The translations under genes were made by a program, and so were the position numbers. A stretch of 64,000 nt of DNA from Axinella damicornis (Eukaryota; Porifera; Demospongiae; Axinellida; Axinellidae). The stretch is from the NCBI GenBank assembly GCA_963931865.1, contig OZ007508.1, positions 10,910,781-10,974,780 on the forward strand. The letters are read 5' to 3'. Below are positions 57,401 to 63,606 of this stretch, piece after piece; position 1 is the first letter of the stretch; the number at the start of each line of letters is the position of its first letter. The notes beneath the pieces are model-generated. The model was not told the DNA's origin. It saw nothing but the letters and a program-made list of their open reading frames with translations, and searched no databases.

Positions 57401-60400
57401 GTGACATGTGCGTTAATTGGAATGAGCTGAAACGCCGCGACCAGCGACTTGCAACGCAGCTACCAGGAGTGCAGTTGCCCCTCAAAAGTGAGCTGCAAAA
57501 GCCCTAGGTACATAGATGAGACCACATTCCAATGACTACATCAAGGCCAGGGAAGCACCCTAGTACAAACACTATGCTATTTCTATGGGTGGAGGAAATA
57601 CAAAGAAAAAAGCATTTTGCTGATACTAAGAGATAGCTTTCTACTTGAGAAATATATATTGAAGCTTTTACTTGGAACACACAGGTTGCACTTCTACTCT
57701 TAGGAAGTTCTCTAGCTTCCAGTTGCCTGTAGTCCCACAGCGGCCATGTACCATGCTCCCGTGGTGGGTTCCTACTCAGGCCCATCGTAGCCTGCTACCC
57801 ATGCCCATGTACCCAGGCTCACGGAGGCCACATACCCAGGCCCATTGTGGCCTCATGCCTCTTACCCAGTCCCTCGGTGGCCATGTACCCAGGCTGATGG
57901 TGGCCTCCTATCCAGCCCTGTGGACCTCGGTGAGAGGCCACTGTGGGCCTGGGTATGAGGCCACCGGGGGTCTGGGTATAAGGTCGCCGTGGACCTGGGT
58001 TTAGGCGGCATAGATGCAAGACCAACAAGGGCCTGGGTAGGAGGCCACCGTGGGCCTGCTCAGGTGGCCCATGGTGGCCTCTTATCCATGTCCACTGTGG
58101 CTTCATACACAGAACCACAGTGGCCTCATACCCAGGCCCACTGTGGCCTCATACCCATGCTCACGGTGACCTCTTATGCAGTTCGACGGTAACATCCTCC
58201 TACCCAGTTCCATGGTGGCTATCCACCCAAGATCACGTTGGCCTCCTCCCCAGGTGCATGATGGCTTTCCATTCAGGGGGTTGCAGTGGCAATACACATG
58301 TGTACATTAATGGATGAACTGCATGTACCCGGTACAAACTAGTGGATGCAATTAGGGTCCAGATACATGTCATTTTCCTAGCCTCGTTCCCGGGCTCCCT
58401 CTGTATTTATCATCGCCATGCACGCAAGGGGAGCCTTGGAATGAGGCTACATGCCACACAAACTGCAAACAAGTTTCCAACCAGGAATGCAGTTCATACT
58501 CCAAAGGAATGCTGGCTGAACTTGCACAATCCCTGTTTAGTAATAGCATTGCCACCAGTCCAGTCACCAGTTAGAAAACATGGCTCTGTTAAGAGCCAGA
58601 TATGGTGTACGTAGGAGGTATCATAGTGTTTGTAACTTGCAACGTCAGTAAGTTTGAATGTTATATTGTACCTGTCTCTGTTTCCCATAAGATGTATATG
58701 AAGTTGGTGTGCACATAGCAGATGTGAGCTACTTTGTTGAGGCTGGCACTAGCCTCGATACAGTAGCCCGTCAGAGGGCCACCAGTGTCTACCTGGTGCA
58801 GCGGGTAAGTTAAGATTGAATTGTTTTCCCTATATCCCTCCATGTGTATCTCTCTCCATTCTCTAGTTGAGTAACTACGTCCAAATGCAGAGCTCAGTTG
58901 CAACTATGCTGTGCATCTGAGCCCTCACCCTAATAATTGCATTACAAATTCCACCTTGAAGTAATTCTTCTGTTCTCTAGGTGATCCCCATGCTCCCCCG
59001 GTTGTTATGTGAACAGCTGTGTAGTCTGAATCCTGATGAGGTGGGCTACTTGTCTGTGTATGGTAATTATTGTACCTAAGTGGTGATGATTCAATCATGT
59101 TGGGGGCAAGCTGAGCAACCTCATGGGCAGACACTACTTAACCCTTTAACCACCGAATTCTTCCCACCAAGACAACACATTTTCATGCATTCAGCGCACA
59201 CCACTTTCGTAGGTACTCCTCTCCCACAGCATTCGCTCCTCAGCGGCCAAACTTGGTGGGGCCCGCACACATGGAGAGACCCCTCTGGCAATACCGTTAA
59301 TGATATTCATGACCCCCACAAGGCCAGCAATCGGAGGTCAAAGGTGGATGTCAGCCGGATTTTCGCCCAGCATTTCCCTAAACTTGGGCCAGATCTGACT
59401 GATGGCACACCTTACACCACCAATTTGCAGGTTTTCTTGAGGCCCTGGGTGGGGTCTATGAATATCATTAGAATCAAAAATTCTCGGGTCAATGAATCTC
59501 ATTAAAATCAAAAAACGCCCGCGACAGGCCGAAGGGGGTGCTGTCGCCCCCCCTTCGAAACCCCCCCGCTTGTACGTTTAGTGGGGGAGGCGCGCCGAAA
59601 TCTGACCAAATTTTTGAGTTCGTGCCTGAAAGTCATCCCTAGGCCCTCTGAAGACTTTTTGGTCTCTTTTTGGACTGGCGAGAAGCCCTACAAGTGCATA
59701 GGGTCTAAATGACGCCTATAGACGTCATTGGGGCTTAAAGGGTTAAGGTTACGATGTACAATTCGATAAACGTTTTTGCTGGTAACTTTGCCGCTTTATA
59801 TCTCAGGACCTATAACAGATATCAATCCGAAACAAGTTGCATTCCAACATTCCAACACCACATGAAAGAAGTATGCCTCAAGGCATTTGGACCTAGGCAA
59901 TTAGACTCACTGTTCAAGCGCTTTTGCGCCAAATTACTGAGAGGCAGACGGTAGCCCAACCCTCAAAAATTCTCCAGTACTAGTACACAGTACTTGCTAG
60001 GTCGTGACGAAGAGATATTCGGTGATCTGTGTATATTTTTAGCTATATGTACAAAAACTTACTGGTTCAACCAAGATGAGCATTCTGTAGGCATGCATAA
60101 CCTCTGTTTTATGCCCCAATTTCGTGCTTCGTGCCGCCCTGCGCAAAACATCAGGCTACATGTGCAGCAAGTCAAAATTCAAGAGAAACAATTTCCCTTT
60201 GTTACGAGGAGCAACCGCACTCCTGGTAGCCGCGTTGCAACCCTGGTTGCGACTCGCCGTAACGCAAGTGCAATTCGTTCCAATTAACGCACATGCCACG
60301 TGGCAACCATGCTCAGTCGATCGCGGGCAATGGCGTACTGCTTCCGCTATGAATAACATTATCTGGTTGTTTTATGTAAACAAACTGACAGCTGCCTCCT

Positions 60401-63400
60401 AATTGTTCATCATAAGTAGGTTACCTGCCTTGGTGAAAACCCGGACCGGACCGGACCGACCGGAAGTGAAATAGCAGTAGAGCGACTTAGCGCTAGCTGA
60501 ACGACTCAATTACACGTAGCACAAGCAGACAATTGCCGGAGGAGTTTCGTGGGACCCGAAGAGCTTCAGCAAAGGTAAAGTCTGTATTGCTACTGCGTTT
60601 GTAGTTAGCGTTGCGTTTATGTCAAGCTTATAGCTAGTAAGGGGCGATCGCGAGTCTCACGGACAGTAGAATAACTAGTACTCGAAGTATAGATTACTCA
60701 CACTCGCTTGGCCCAGCTCTCTGACTTACCTATAGCACCGTGAGACGCCAACAAATGCCTGGTTGCCTCCTTCAAGTCGTCCTCGAATTTGGGGTCGTCG
60801 CTACTGTACCGGCAGACTTGGACCTGCGCGGCTACCTCGCTAACGCTTCGAGCTATTTTCTCTACACGTGCAGACACTAATTACTTCCGGTCGGTCCGGT
60901 CCGGTCCGGGTTTTCACCACGGCCTATGTAGGTTACCATGTACATGTACAAGTTGGAGGCAGCTGCCAGGTTGTTTACATAAAACAACGAGATAACATTA
61001 TTCATAGCAGAAGCGGTACATATTAACCACAGACGTAATGAGGCCTTAAGTTAATTAACCCTTTAGGGCCCATAGCGCCAAATGTCGTCATAATACTTTC
61101 AGCTTCATAATGTGACTTCTGGCAATGTCCTTGGGAGATAGGTTCTGCAACAACAGGAATGGCAGGACAGGGGGAGGTGGGTGGGTGCACCCGGAGGGTG
61201 CAAACAGCATGGCCGTGTCTGGGCTCTGCTGTAGAAAGGTCTTGGTCGGCACTGAGAGGGCCATTTCCATCGTTTTTGGCATAAATGGGGTCAGAAAGTA
61301 GCCGTCTGGCTTTGTAGGGCCTCCATTTCCAGCATACGTACATCGCACGTTTTTCAGTTACAGCGGGTTGCCATTTCTCGGGAGGCTTGATTGCAAGTCC
61401 ATTAATTGGTGGGTGTGGTTGAGTCACATATACGCTTAGTATAGCTGAAATTACCTGTGTGAGCAGTTTCAAGCCCAGCAACGCCAGGGAACAGAAATTA
61501 GGGTATGTTTAAGTGTTCTATAGACTGAAAATGACCTAGAGAAAAAAAATTGGGCCCTAAAGAGTTCAAATTTTACGAAGGGAAATTGTTTCTCACGTGT
61601 TTTGACTTGTTGCACGGGTAGCCTTGTGTATTTTGCAGGGCGGCATGAAAAGAAATCACGAAATTTGGGCACGAAACGAAGATTATGTATGCCTAGAGCA
61701 TGCTCTTCTTGGATGATCCGGTAAGTTTTTGTTCACATAGCTAGAAATATACACAGATCACCGAATATCTCTTCATCACGACCTAGCAAATACTGCGTAG
61801 TAGTGCCAGAGAATTTTTGCCATGTCCTACGGCTGGCATTGGGAGTTCAACGCTCCTTCGCCACCTTCAGCGGCCCATGCGCTCCTGGTTGTGCATGGTG
61901 TGCCCGCTAGGCTGCTTCAGCCACTTCCTGCGATGTAATGCTTGATGTTTTGTAGTTGTACTCACTCGAGCTCCCCCATAATGTCATTCATTTGTTTAGT
62001 TTAGTGAAGAGACTGAGTGTGATGACAAGTCTCCCTTCATTGGTATACATATTGTGTTGGCTAGTGGTGCTTTGAAGTTAAATACAATGAATACCCTCTT
62101 CCCCCTGCTCCCCTGCAGGAAAGGCTTACATTCTCCGTTGTATGGACAATGACAAGTAAAGGAGAGGTATGTATATTCAGTGTGGTTGCACGTGTGGATA
62201 CTTACATCCGTATGTGAGCAACATATTTGGTGGAGGTACGTATAAGCATTCAACCGGTAGTACGTATGCAATTACCATCAGCTAAGAACTATGGATGCCT
62301 TTGAATTAATTAGACTTTCATCAGCTCCTGGGGAAGATGGGTGTCACCCATAGGATGGCTATGTGAAACAATACTAGGTATGCCACCTTCTCAGAGAACT
62401 TATTTTGTAAGCTTTCTAGAGCTCATGAAATGCTAGCCTCGTTCCCAGGCTGTGTGAGTGGCCTGGGAACAAGGCTAATGAAACGCGTAACTTAATACAA
62501 ATGTAGTAGGTGCAACGTCAACTTAAGGGTATGGGCAGCTACTGGACATATGTTTGCCCTGATGTTGGACTGTATTATCTCGCTACGTACTTATTCACGG
62601 AGGGGTGGGGCATACAACCTTCATCAGAGAGCTTGATGGTAGTCATGTGGTCACACGCTTGCAGTGGCTCCAAGTTTATGACTAGAACTCCACAATTCCA
62701 GTCAGTAACGTTCACAGGCTCCGCACTGTAGTTGTGAAAGCCACGCCTCCATGATGGCAAATCATGATACGTACTTACATGTAGATCTGTACAAGGTTAG
62801 GTTGGTGGAAATTCTTAAAATGCAATCATAAAAACAGAGCATGCATTTCCATGTGAACTGTGCATGCGCTATAGCCGTGACTGTGAACCTTGACCTTTTG
62901 TTGGCAATGTCTTCAAATTTGTCAAGCCTGCCACTCTTGCCTGTTTGCAGACAAAAGTCACAGCAACTACTACAGCAAAATTTTCGCCTACATGTTTCTC
63001 GACTCCCACAAACTATTCACAGTAGTTCAGTAAGCTGCTAGGCAGTATCATTCTACCTACATGCTTGGCTAGGGTTTGTAGCTTGTTTGGTCATTAGCCC
63101 ACTAGAACATCATAAAAAAGTTCTTTGGTCATCCATGATGAACACCACCGCATTCTCTGATGAAACGATTTTCCATGTTGGAAATATCCATGACTGTAAT
63201 TGCCACCTCAGAGAAGACTAGTGATCAACCCCACCACATGGTTTTGAGATTGTAAAACATGCTGCATACCTACATACGTAATTCCGTGTACACACATTTC
63301 CGCCAGTTTGTGGTGCAGAGCACGTGTTCTTTGCATGTGTGTGCATTAATTTAGTCTTCAGATAATGATTCTGATTCTGTTTGGATTTTTGCGCAGTTCA

Positions 63401-63606
63401 TATCGGAGTGGATGGGCAGATCTCTTATCCGATCTTGTGCTAAACTGAGCTACGACCATGCCCAGGTAGCTATAGTCAAAGTGTACACTTCCACTTTTTG
63501 TTCATTACCACTTGAAGAATAATCCGGTAGGTTTGATTTATTATACAGCAAATGATTGATCATCCTTACAAAGAATGGGAAGAGGATGAGCTACCACCCA
63601 TAGCAG
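30201..63606 (+). CDS. DIS3L2: DIS3L2-like 3'-5' exoribonuclease, 17 exons, 3' part off window
   Basis: Spliced plus-strand gene: 30201-30312, 31782-31858, 32627-32692, 34996-35049, 35143-35244, 38286-38738, 38967-39032, 39357-39435, 44953-45040, 56546-56690, 57148-57216, 57305-57344, 58692-58804, 58981-59040, 62119-62166, 63397-63465 and 63549-63606. All junctions are GT/AG and phase-consistent (about 566 codons). DIS3L2 is the RNase II/RNB enzyme that degrades oligouridylated RNAs in the cytoplasm. Visible in order: basic Gly/Ser tail, first cold-shock domain ([32 protein letters not shown]), a Ser/Thr insert, second cold-shock domain ([12 protein letters not shown]), and the RNB start with [29 protein letters not shown] and [17 protein letters not shown]. 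The Asp cluster DPATARDLDD needed for Mg-dependent catalysis is intact. The lack of a PIN domain and the [10 protein letters not shown] run argue for DIS3L2 rather than DIS3 or DIS3L1. The remaining RNB and S1 domains are beyond 64000. Confidence 0.96.
30395..30442. repeat. poly-C tract (48 C) in DIS3L2 intron 1
   Basis: Uninterrupted run of 48 C followed by interrupted C runs and CACACACATGCACACGCAC. A second run of 19 C is at 31251-31269. No exon seen between 30313 and 31781. Confidence 0.9.
31782..31858 (+). CDS. DIS3L2: DIS3L2-like exon 2
   Basis: Acceptor TCTCTGCAG, donor GTGAGT, 77 nt with the first two bases closing the exon 1 codon. In the phase that joins exon 3 it reads [20 protein letters not shown] then KKLDP. 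The other frames either hit a stop or end out of phase. Confidence 0.83.
31859..32626. other. DIS3L2 intron 2 with decayed element
   Basis: Contains GCGCTAGACAAAGCGCTTCG and AAACGCCGCCCTCG words (32360-32530) like the interior of the CCGTAG-ended elements, but no clear ends. Otherwise nothing recognised. Confidence 0.4.
32627..32692 (+). CDS. DIS3L2: DIS3L2-like exon 3 (start of cold-shock domain 1)
   Basis: Acceptor TTACAATGCAG, donor GTATGT, 66 nt, phase 0. Encodes [20 protein letters not shown] and two more residues. The SKE-x4-GLKRGxLIQG motif is the conserved entry into the first cold-shock domain of DIS3L2. Confidence 0.95.
32738..33034. mobile_element. TIR element, 297 bp
   Basis: Arms of about 58 bp: TGCAGTAATACTACATATGC through ACATGTAAAGTCGGCTAG, inverted at 32978-33034. 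Target duplication not identified. DIS3L2 intron 3. Confidence 0.85.
33160..34015. mobile_element. dispersed element, inverted relative copy at 62590-63090
   Basis: Shares CTGTGGAGTT, GGCGTGGCTTTC, TGTGCATGCGC-type and AGGCAGTnTCATTCT segments, in the same order but inverted, with 62590-63090. Contains a CTT microsatellite (33337-33362). No coding sequence recognised. Confidence 0.65.
34190..34471. mobile_element. near-perfect hairpin MITE, 282 bp
   Basis: Arms of about 130 bp: CTAGGGGCAAAAAATG through GGAAATGCCATTAACCAGCC and GGGATGGGAC, inverse to 34471. The centre near 34331 is A/T-rich. Very few mismatches, so it is young. In DIS3L2 intron 3. Confidence 0.88.
34996..35049 (+). CDS. DIS3L2: DIS3L2-like exon 4 (cold-shock domain 1)
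   Basis: Acceptor TTGACAG, donor GTGAGT, 54 nt, phase 0, encoding [18 protein letters not shown]. It matches the beta-strand GVLRI and the FxEAFI segment of the family. Confidence 0.95.
35143..35244 (+). CDS. DIS3L2: DIS3L2-like exon 5 (cold-shock domain 1)
   Basis: Acceptor TGTGTCCAG, donor GTGAGC, 102 nt. Encodes [20 protein letters not shown] and on through [14 protein letters not shown]. The SRNRAxxxDVVxVxxLP core is typical of RNB-family cold-shock domains. Confidence 0.95.
35491..35600. mobile_element. solo end of a CCGTAG-type element
   Basis: TACCGTAGAGTTTCGTATCA followed by AAGCGCCCACC repeats. A possible remnant of the other end (GGGTGGGCGG) is at about 35828. In DIS3L2 intron 5, which otherwise shows nothing recognised up to 36120. 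Confidence 0.45.
36135..36530. repeat. degenerate GACCGGTTTATAAACGGG repeat cluster
   Basis: At least eight diverged, both-strand copies of ACCGGTTTATAAACnGGCCG over 400 bp. Could be subterminal repeats of a transposon. Region 36620-37690 to the right holds short AGCATATACAG-like repeats and no gene. Confidence 0.6.
37736..37891 (+). other. possible short coding fragment in DIS3L2 intron 5 (weak)
   Basis: After CACTTTCAG an open frame of about 50 codons to TGA contains [20 protein letters not shown] and is rich in Ser, Gly and Arg. It sits between a solo array-element end (TTACACTCCTGGTAGG at 37699) and a TTAA-element end near 38010. No family is recognised; captured or degraded transposon coding sequence is possible. 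Confidence 0.2.
38078..38163. mobile_element. 86-bp TAGCCTCG-family hairpin element
   Basis: TAGCCTCATTCCCTGCTATG to GCCTGGGAACAAGGCTA with CAGTTTTTCGTCGCCTACAG in the loop. Flanking duplication decayed. Confidence 0.75.
38286..38738 (+). CDS. DIS3L2: DIS3L2-like exon 6 (long Ser/Thr/Asp linker)
   Basis: Acceptor TTATCCGATAG, donor GTGTGC, 453 nt, 151 residues, phase 0. The middle is Ser/Thr/Asp/Gln-rich and looks disordered; the end (RRTAK) leads into the conserved VVYIVE strand. Family members carry a variable insert at this place between the halves of the cold-shock region. The preceding 30 nt contain a short direct repeat (TATTATGTCTGTTTATCCGA twice), so two near-identical acceptors exist; the second keeps the frame. 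Confidence 0.85.
38967..39032 (+). CDS. DIS3L2: DIS3L2-like exon 7
   Basis: Acceptor TGTTGACAG, donor GTGAAG, 66 nt, phase 0, encoding [20 protein letters not shown] and HQ. It corresponds to the KVVYILE-x5-RAATGFL segment of vertebrate DIS3L2. Confidence 0.93.
39357..39435 (+). CDS. DIS3L2: DIS3L2-like exon 8
   Basis: Acceptor CATTGCAG, donor GTAATG, 79 nt, ending phase 1. Encodes [20 protein letters not shown] then LTDCPP. The FSPxDxxxPRxxxPLxDCP run is a DIS3L2 hallmark between the two cold-shock domains. Confidence 0.95.
39493..39630. mobile_element. hairpin MITE (GATGAAGCC ends)
   Basis: TTAGACGATGAAGCCGAGGG at the left, inverse CCCGAGGGTTTCATCGTTTA at the right, with TCTATAG-type inner arms. 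A relative with the same layout (GTTAGACACTGGGACCAAGG) is at 55242-55370. Confidence 0.75.
39659..40400. repeat. 186-bp tandem repeat, about 3.9 copies
   Basis: Units begin AATCAAAnCACTGTCTGTAT at 39659, 39845, 40031 and 40217, each exactly 186 bp and nearly identical. As 186 is a multiple of three, frames stay open through the array (254 codons plus strand). A 28-bp internal duplication (TTAGCAACTGAAACA) marks the last unit. In DIS3L2 intron 8. Confidence 0.92.
40463..43285. mobile_element. array 3 of the modular element, plus orientation (5 units)
   Basis: An A-end (40463) then units starting with CGAGGGGCAACCGCACTCC at about 40519, 41119, 41508, 42031 and 42829. Each has module A (ATG, GGTGAGTTTCGGCATG) then CCACCGGAAGT, then module B (ATGGCGGCC, CCAAGGTGAGTTTC). 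The unit 42031-42826 holds an internal partial duplication beginning at 42352. The last unit is interrupted by an element and ends at 44026. Confidence 0.92.
43286..43967. mobile_element. CCGTAGT-ended element, 682 bp, TA duplication
   Basis: TA then CCGTAGTCTCTCGAAAATAC at 43286; inverse GTATTTTCGAGAGACTACGG then TA. Interior ends repeat GGGTGGGCGTATTTTCGAG. Inserted in the last unit of array 3, which continues at 43970-44026. Confidence 0.9.
44027..44952. other. DIS3L2 intron 8 remainder
   Basis: A 40-bp stretch (CAATTGCAAGATCTTGAAAA and on) at 44068 recurs at 44839. An inverted pair CCCACAAGGTGAGAG / CTCTCACCTTGTGGG lies at 44097 and 44172. No coding exon fits. Confidence 0.4.
44953..45040 (+). 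CDS. DIS3L2: DIS3L2-like exon 9 (cold-shock domain 2)
   Basis: Acceptor CCCCTGTAG, donor GTACGT, 88 nt, entering in phase 1 and leaving in phase 2. Encodes [20 protein letters not shown] and [10 protein letters not shown]. It follows a 5.5-kb intron that carries the 186-bp satellite and a mobile-element array. Confidence 0.95.
45041..46298. other. DIS3L2 intron 9, first part: repeats only
   Basis: Holds a single copy of the GAAGCGGACGCAATC element (45857-45965), a 30-bp direct repeat (AAAGCGAACAAAACTACTTG) at about 45963 and 45994, and a degenerate AATTGACAAAGTGGGA minisatellite (46040-46225). No exon seen. Confidence 0.55.
46330..46355. other. perfect stem-loop, 11-bp stem, CGAA loop
   Basis: TGTCTCGGCAC, CGAA, GTGCCGAGACA, preceded by the palindrome AGATCTCTAGAGATCT (46311-46326) and T6. 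Unknown role; could be the centre of a small palindromic element. Confidence 0.7.
47010..47640. mobile_element. TTAA element 1, 631 bp
   Basis: TTAA then GGTCGCGGGCTAGTC, inverse GACTAGCCCGCGACC then TTAA (47641-47644). Contains a Cys-rich open frame (47051-47308; [20 protein letters not shown]) ending near a donor-like GTACGT, possibly captured; not recognised. Confidence 0.85.
47645..48071. mobile_element. TTAA element 2, foldback, 427 bp
   Basis: Shares the TTAA at 47641-47644 with element 1. Starts GGTTACGGGATACTCG, ends CGAGTATCCCGTAACC then TTAA (48072-48075). Arms of about 190 bp. Confidence 0.88.
48125..48432. mobile_element. CCGTAGT-ended element, 308 bp, TA duplication
   Basis: TA then CCGTAGTCGCGCGTCATTAG, inverse AACGCGCAACTACGG then TA. 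Interior repeats GCGCCTATAAGCGAGATGCG and GCGCCTAATAACG. Confidence 0.88.
48800..50606 (+). pseudogene. hAT-family transposase, broken
   Basis: Starts [15 protein letters not shown] (48800, stop at 48902), then after donor-like CAGGTAAG and acceptor TTCCAG reads through [32 protein letters not shown], then in shifted frames [26 protein letters not shown], then RWWSKWE-type, and finally the hAT C-terminal dimerisation block [20 protein letters not shown] and [13 protein letters not shown] (50485-50598). The AAERVFS motif is diagnostic of hAT transposases, which work as oligomers. At least four frameshifts or stops. It lies in DIS3L2 intron 9, same strand. Ends not identified. Confidence 0.88.
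50607..51597. other. intron sequence with an unassigned ORF
   Basis: An ORF of 68 codons (50874-51080; [20 protein letters not shown]) may be coding remnants of another transposon but matches no family that I know. The remainder shows CACTAGnCCAAG and GGTCCC-type words and no gene. Confidence 0.4.
51598..55172. mobile_element. array 4 of the modular element (about 7 units)
   Basis: A plus-oriented half unit (51598-51747), three consecutive A-ends (51748, 51784, 51828), minus-oriented units to about 52352, 52835, 53300 and 53793, a plus-oriented segment with both modules (53795-54110), then minus-oriented units ending near 54632 and 55122, and a terminal A-end to 55172. Open frames of about 110 codons are kept in several units (for example 52845-53171 and 54688-55020, minus). 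Confidence 0.9.
55242..55370. mobile_element. hairpin MITE (GTTAGA ends)
   Basis: GTTAGACACTGGGACCAAGG with inverse CCATTGGTCTCAGTTTCTAAC; inner arms share GATTTAGAAACCCGAGGG. Relative of 39493-39630. Confidence 0.75.
55498..55866. mobile_element. CCGTAGT-ended element, 369 bp, TA duplication
   Basis: TA then CCGTAGTTGCCGATTATTTC, inverse AACTGCAACTACGG then TA (55867-55868). Interior repeats ATTTCGCGG in both orientations. Same ends, different interior from 43286-43967 and 48125-48432. Confidence 0.88.
56435..56461. repeat. AAT microsatellite
   Basis: About nine AAT units. The surrounding 55869-56545 has no other recognisable feature. Confidence 0.9.
56546..56690 (+). CDS. DIS3L2: DIS3L2-like exon 10
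   Basis: Acceptor CTCTCCCAG, donor GTCTGG, 145 nt; the first base closes a Gly codon from exon 9. Encodes [20 protein letters not shown] and on to [16 protein letters not shown]. The [10 protein letters not shown] and CLPxxLPWTxP motifs are near identical to animal DIS3L2. The upstream intron of 11.5 kb is the largest in the gene. Confidence 0.97.
56793..57110. repeat. TAGCCTCG hairpin element plus 120-bp tandem duplication
   Basis: A 69-bp hairpin (TAGCCTCGTTCCCAGCCTCC to GGAAAGAGGCTA, 56794-56862) followed by two copies of a segment with TTTTCCTCTCTCCCA, ACACCTGGGATGACAGAC and CATCTTGTGGTATAGTA (56885 and 57012). The first copy ends with another GGGAACGAGGCTA end, so the duplication included an element terminus. 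DIS3L2 intron 10. Confidence 0.75.
57148..57216 (+). CDS. DIS3L2: DIS3L2-like exon 11 (RNB domain start)
   Basis: Acceptor TTTTTCCAG, donor GTAAGT, 69 nt, phase 0, encoding [20 protein letters not shown] then TAR. The first catalytic Asp of the RNB active site lies in SIDPATAR. Confidence 0.97.
57305..57344 (+). CDS. DIS3L2: DIS3L2-like exon 12 (catalytic DLDD)
   Basis: A 40-nt exon between CCCAGTAG and GTGAGC, ending phase 1, encoding [13 protein letters not shown]. It completes the metal-binding aspartate cluster with exon 11. Confidence 0.95.
57390..57485. mobile_element. modular-element fragment
   Basis: GTCCTCACGTGACATGTGCG and the end GCTACCAGGAGTGCAGTTGC, minus orientation, about 95 bp. 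DIS3L2 intron 12. Confidence 0.8.
57730..58280. repeat. CCCAGGCCCACAGTGGCCTC minisatellite
   Basis: About 24 degenerate units of 20-25 bp, in both orientations (the two orientations meet near 57930), same family as 22830-23100. Confidence 0.85.
58379..58449. mobile_element. TAGCCTCG-family hairpin, 71 bp
   Basis: TAGCCTCGTTCCCGGGCTCC to AGCCTTGGAATGAGGCTA. Flanking duplication not clear. Confidence 0.7.
58692..58804 (+). CDS. DIS3L2: DIS3L2-like exon 13 (RNB core)
   Basis: Acceptor TTCCCATAAG, donor GTAAGT, 113 nt, entering in phase 1. Encodes [20 protein letters not shown] and on through [21 protein letters not shown] and ATSVYL are core RNB motifs. Confidence 0.97.
58981..59040 (+). CDS. 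DIS3L2: DIS3L2-like exon 14
   Basis: Acceptor GTTCTCTAG, donor GTGGGC, 60 nt, phase 0, encoding [20 protein letters not shown]. Nearly every residue is shared with animal DIS3L2. Confidence 0.97.
59142..59742. mobile_element. piggyBac-like MITE, 601 bp, TTAA duplication
   Basis: TTAA then CCCTTTAACCACCGAATTC at the left, GGGGCTTAAAGGG then TTAA at the right. Complete version of the interrupted copy near 22 kb. DIS3L2 intron 14. Confidence 0.9.
60204..60340. mobile_element. modular-element fragment, plus orientation
   Basis: CGAGGAGCAACCGCACTCCT through GCCACGTGGCAACCATGC to GCAATGGCG; truncated in module A. Confidence 0.85.
60426..60928. mobile_element. CCGGACC-family element with 9-bp duplication and an exon-like ORF
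   Basis: Flanked by TAGGTTACC (60417-60425 and 60929-60937). Ends contain GGTGAAAACCCGGACCGGAC and its inverse. On the minus strand an open frame of 49 codons (60877-60730) with [20 protein letters not shown] and [20 protein letters not shown] ends at a consensus donor GTAAGT. Copy at 5395-6133 has the same exon in decayed form. Confidence 0.88.
62119..62166 (+). CDS. DIS3L2: DIS3L2-like exon 15
   Basis: Acceptor CCCCTGCAG, donor GTATGT, 48 nt, phase 0, encoding [16 protein letters not shown], the LTFSVxWTxxxxG strand of the RNB domain. Confidence 0.95.
62434..62477. mobile_element. 44-bp TAGCCTCG-family hairpin with 9-bp duplication
   Basis: TAGCCTCGTTCCCAGGC, 10-bp loop, GCCTGGGAACAAGGCTA, flanked by ATGAAATGC and ATGAAACGC (8 of 9 identical). 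DIS3L2 intron 15. Confidence 0.85.
62590..63090. mobile_element. dispersed element, partner of 33160-34015
   Basis: Inverted, diverged copy; shares CCACGCCTCCATGATGGC, AACTCCACAATTCCAG and CTAGGCAGTATCATTCT with the first copy. Confidence 0.65.
63397..63465 (+). CDS. DIS3L2: DIS3L2-like exon 16
   Basis: Acceptor TTTTTGCGCAG, donor GTAGCT, 69 nt, phase 0, encoding [20 protein letters not shown] then HAQ. WxGRxxIRSCxKLSYxHAQ is conserved in the family. Confidence 0.96.
63549..63606 (+). CDS. DIS3L2: DIS3L2-like exon 17 (last in window)
   Basis: Acceptor TTATACAG, donor GTATGT, 58 nt ending phase 1, encoding [19 protein letters not shown]. It corresponds to the MIExP-KELPPI segment. The next exon is not visible before 64000, so the gene is cut by the window. 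Confidence 0.9.

Larger units (their letters stand above)
59966..61820. mobile_element. element with about 240-bp inverted ends hosting three insertions
   Basis: CAAAAATTCTC, then TACTTGCTAGGTCGTGACGA, ATATTCGGTGATCTGTGTAT and GAAACAATTTCCCTT at 59966-60205, inverted at 61574-61820. Between the arms are a modular-element fragment (60204-60340), the CCGGACC element (60426-60928) and a piggyBac-like MITE (about 61057-61566, TTAACCCTTTAGGGCCCA). Confidence 0.75.
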
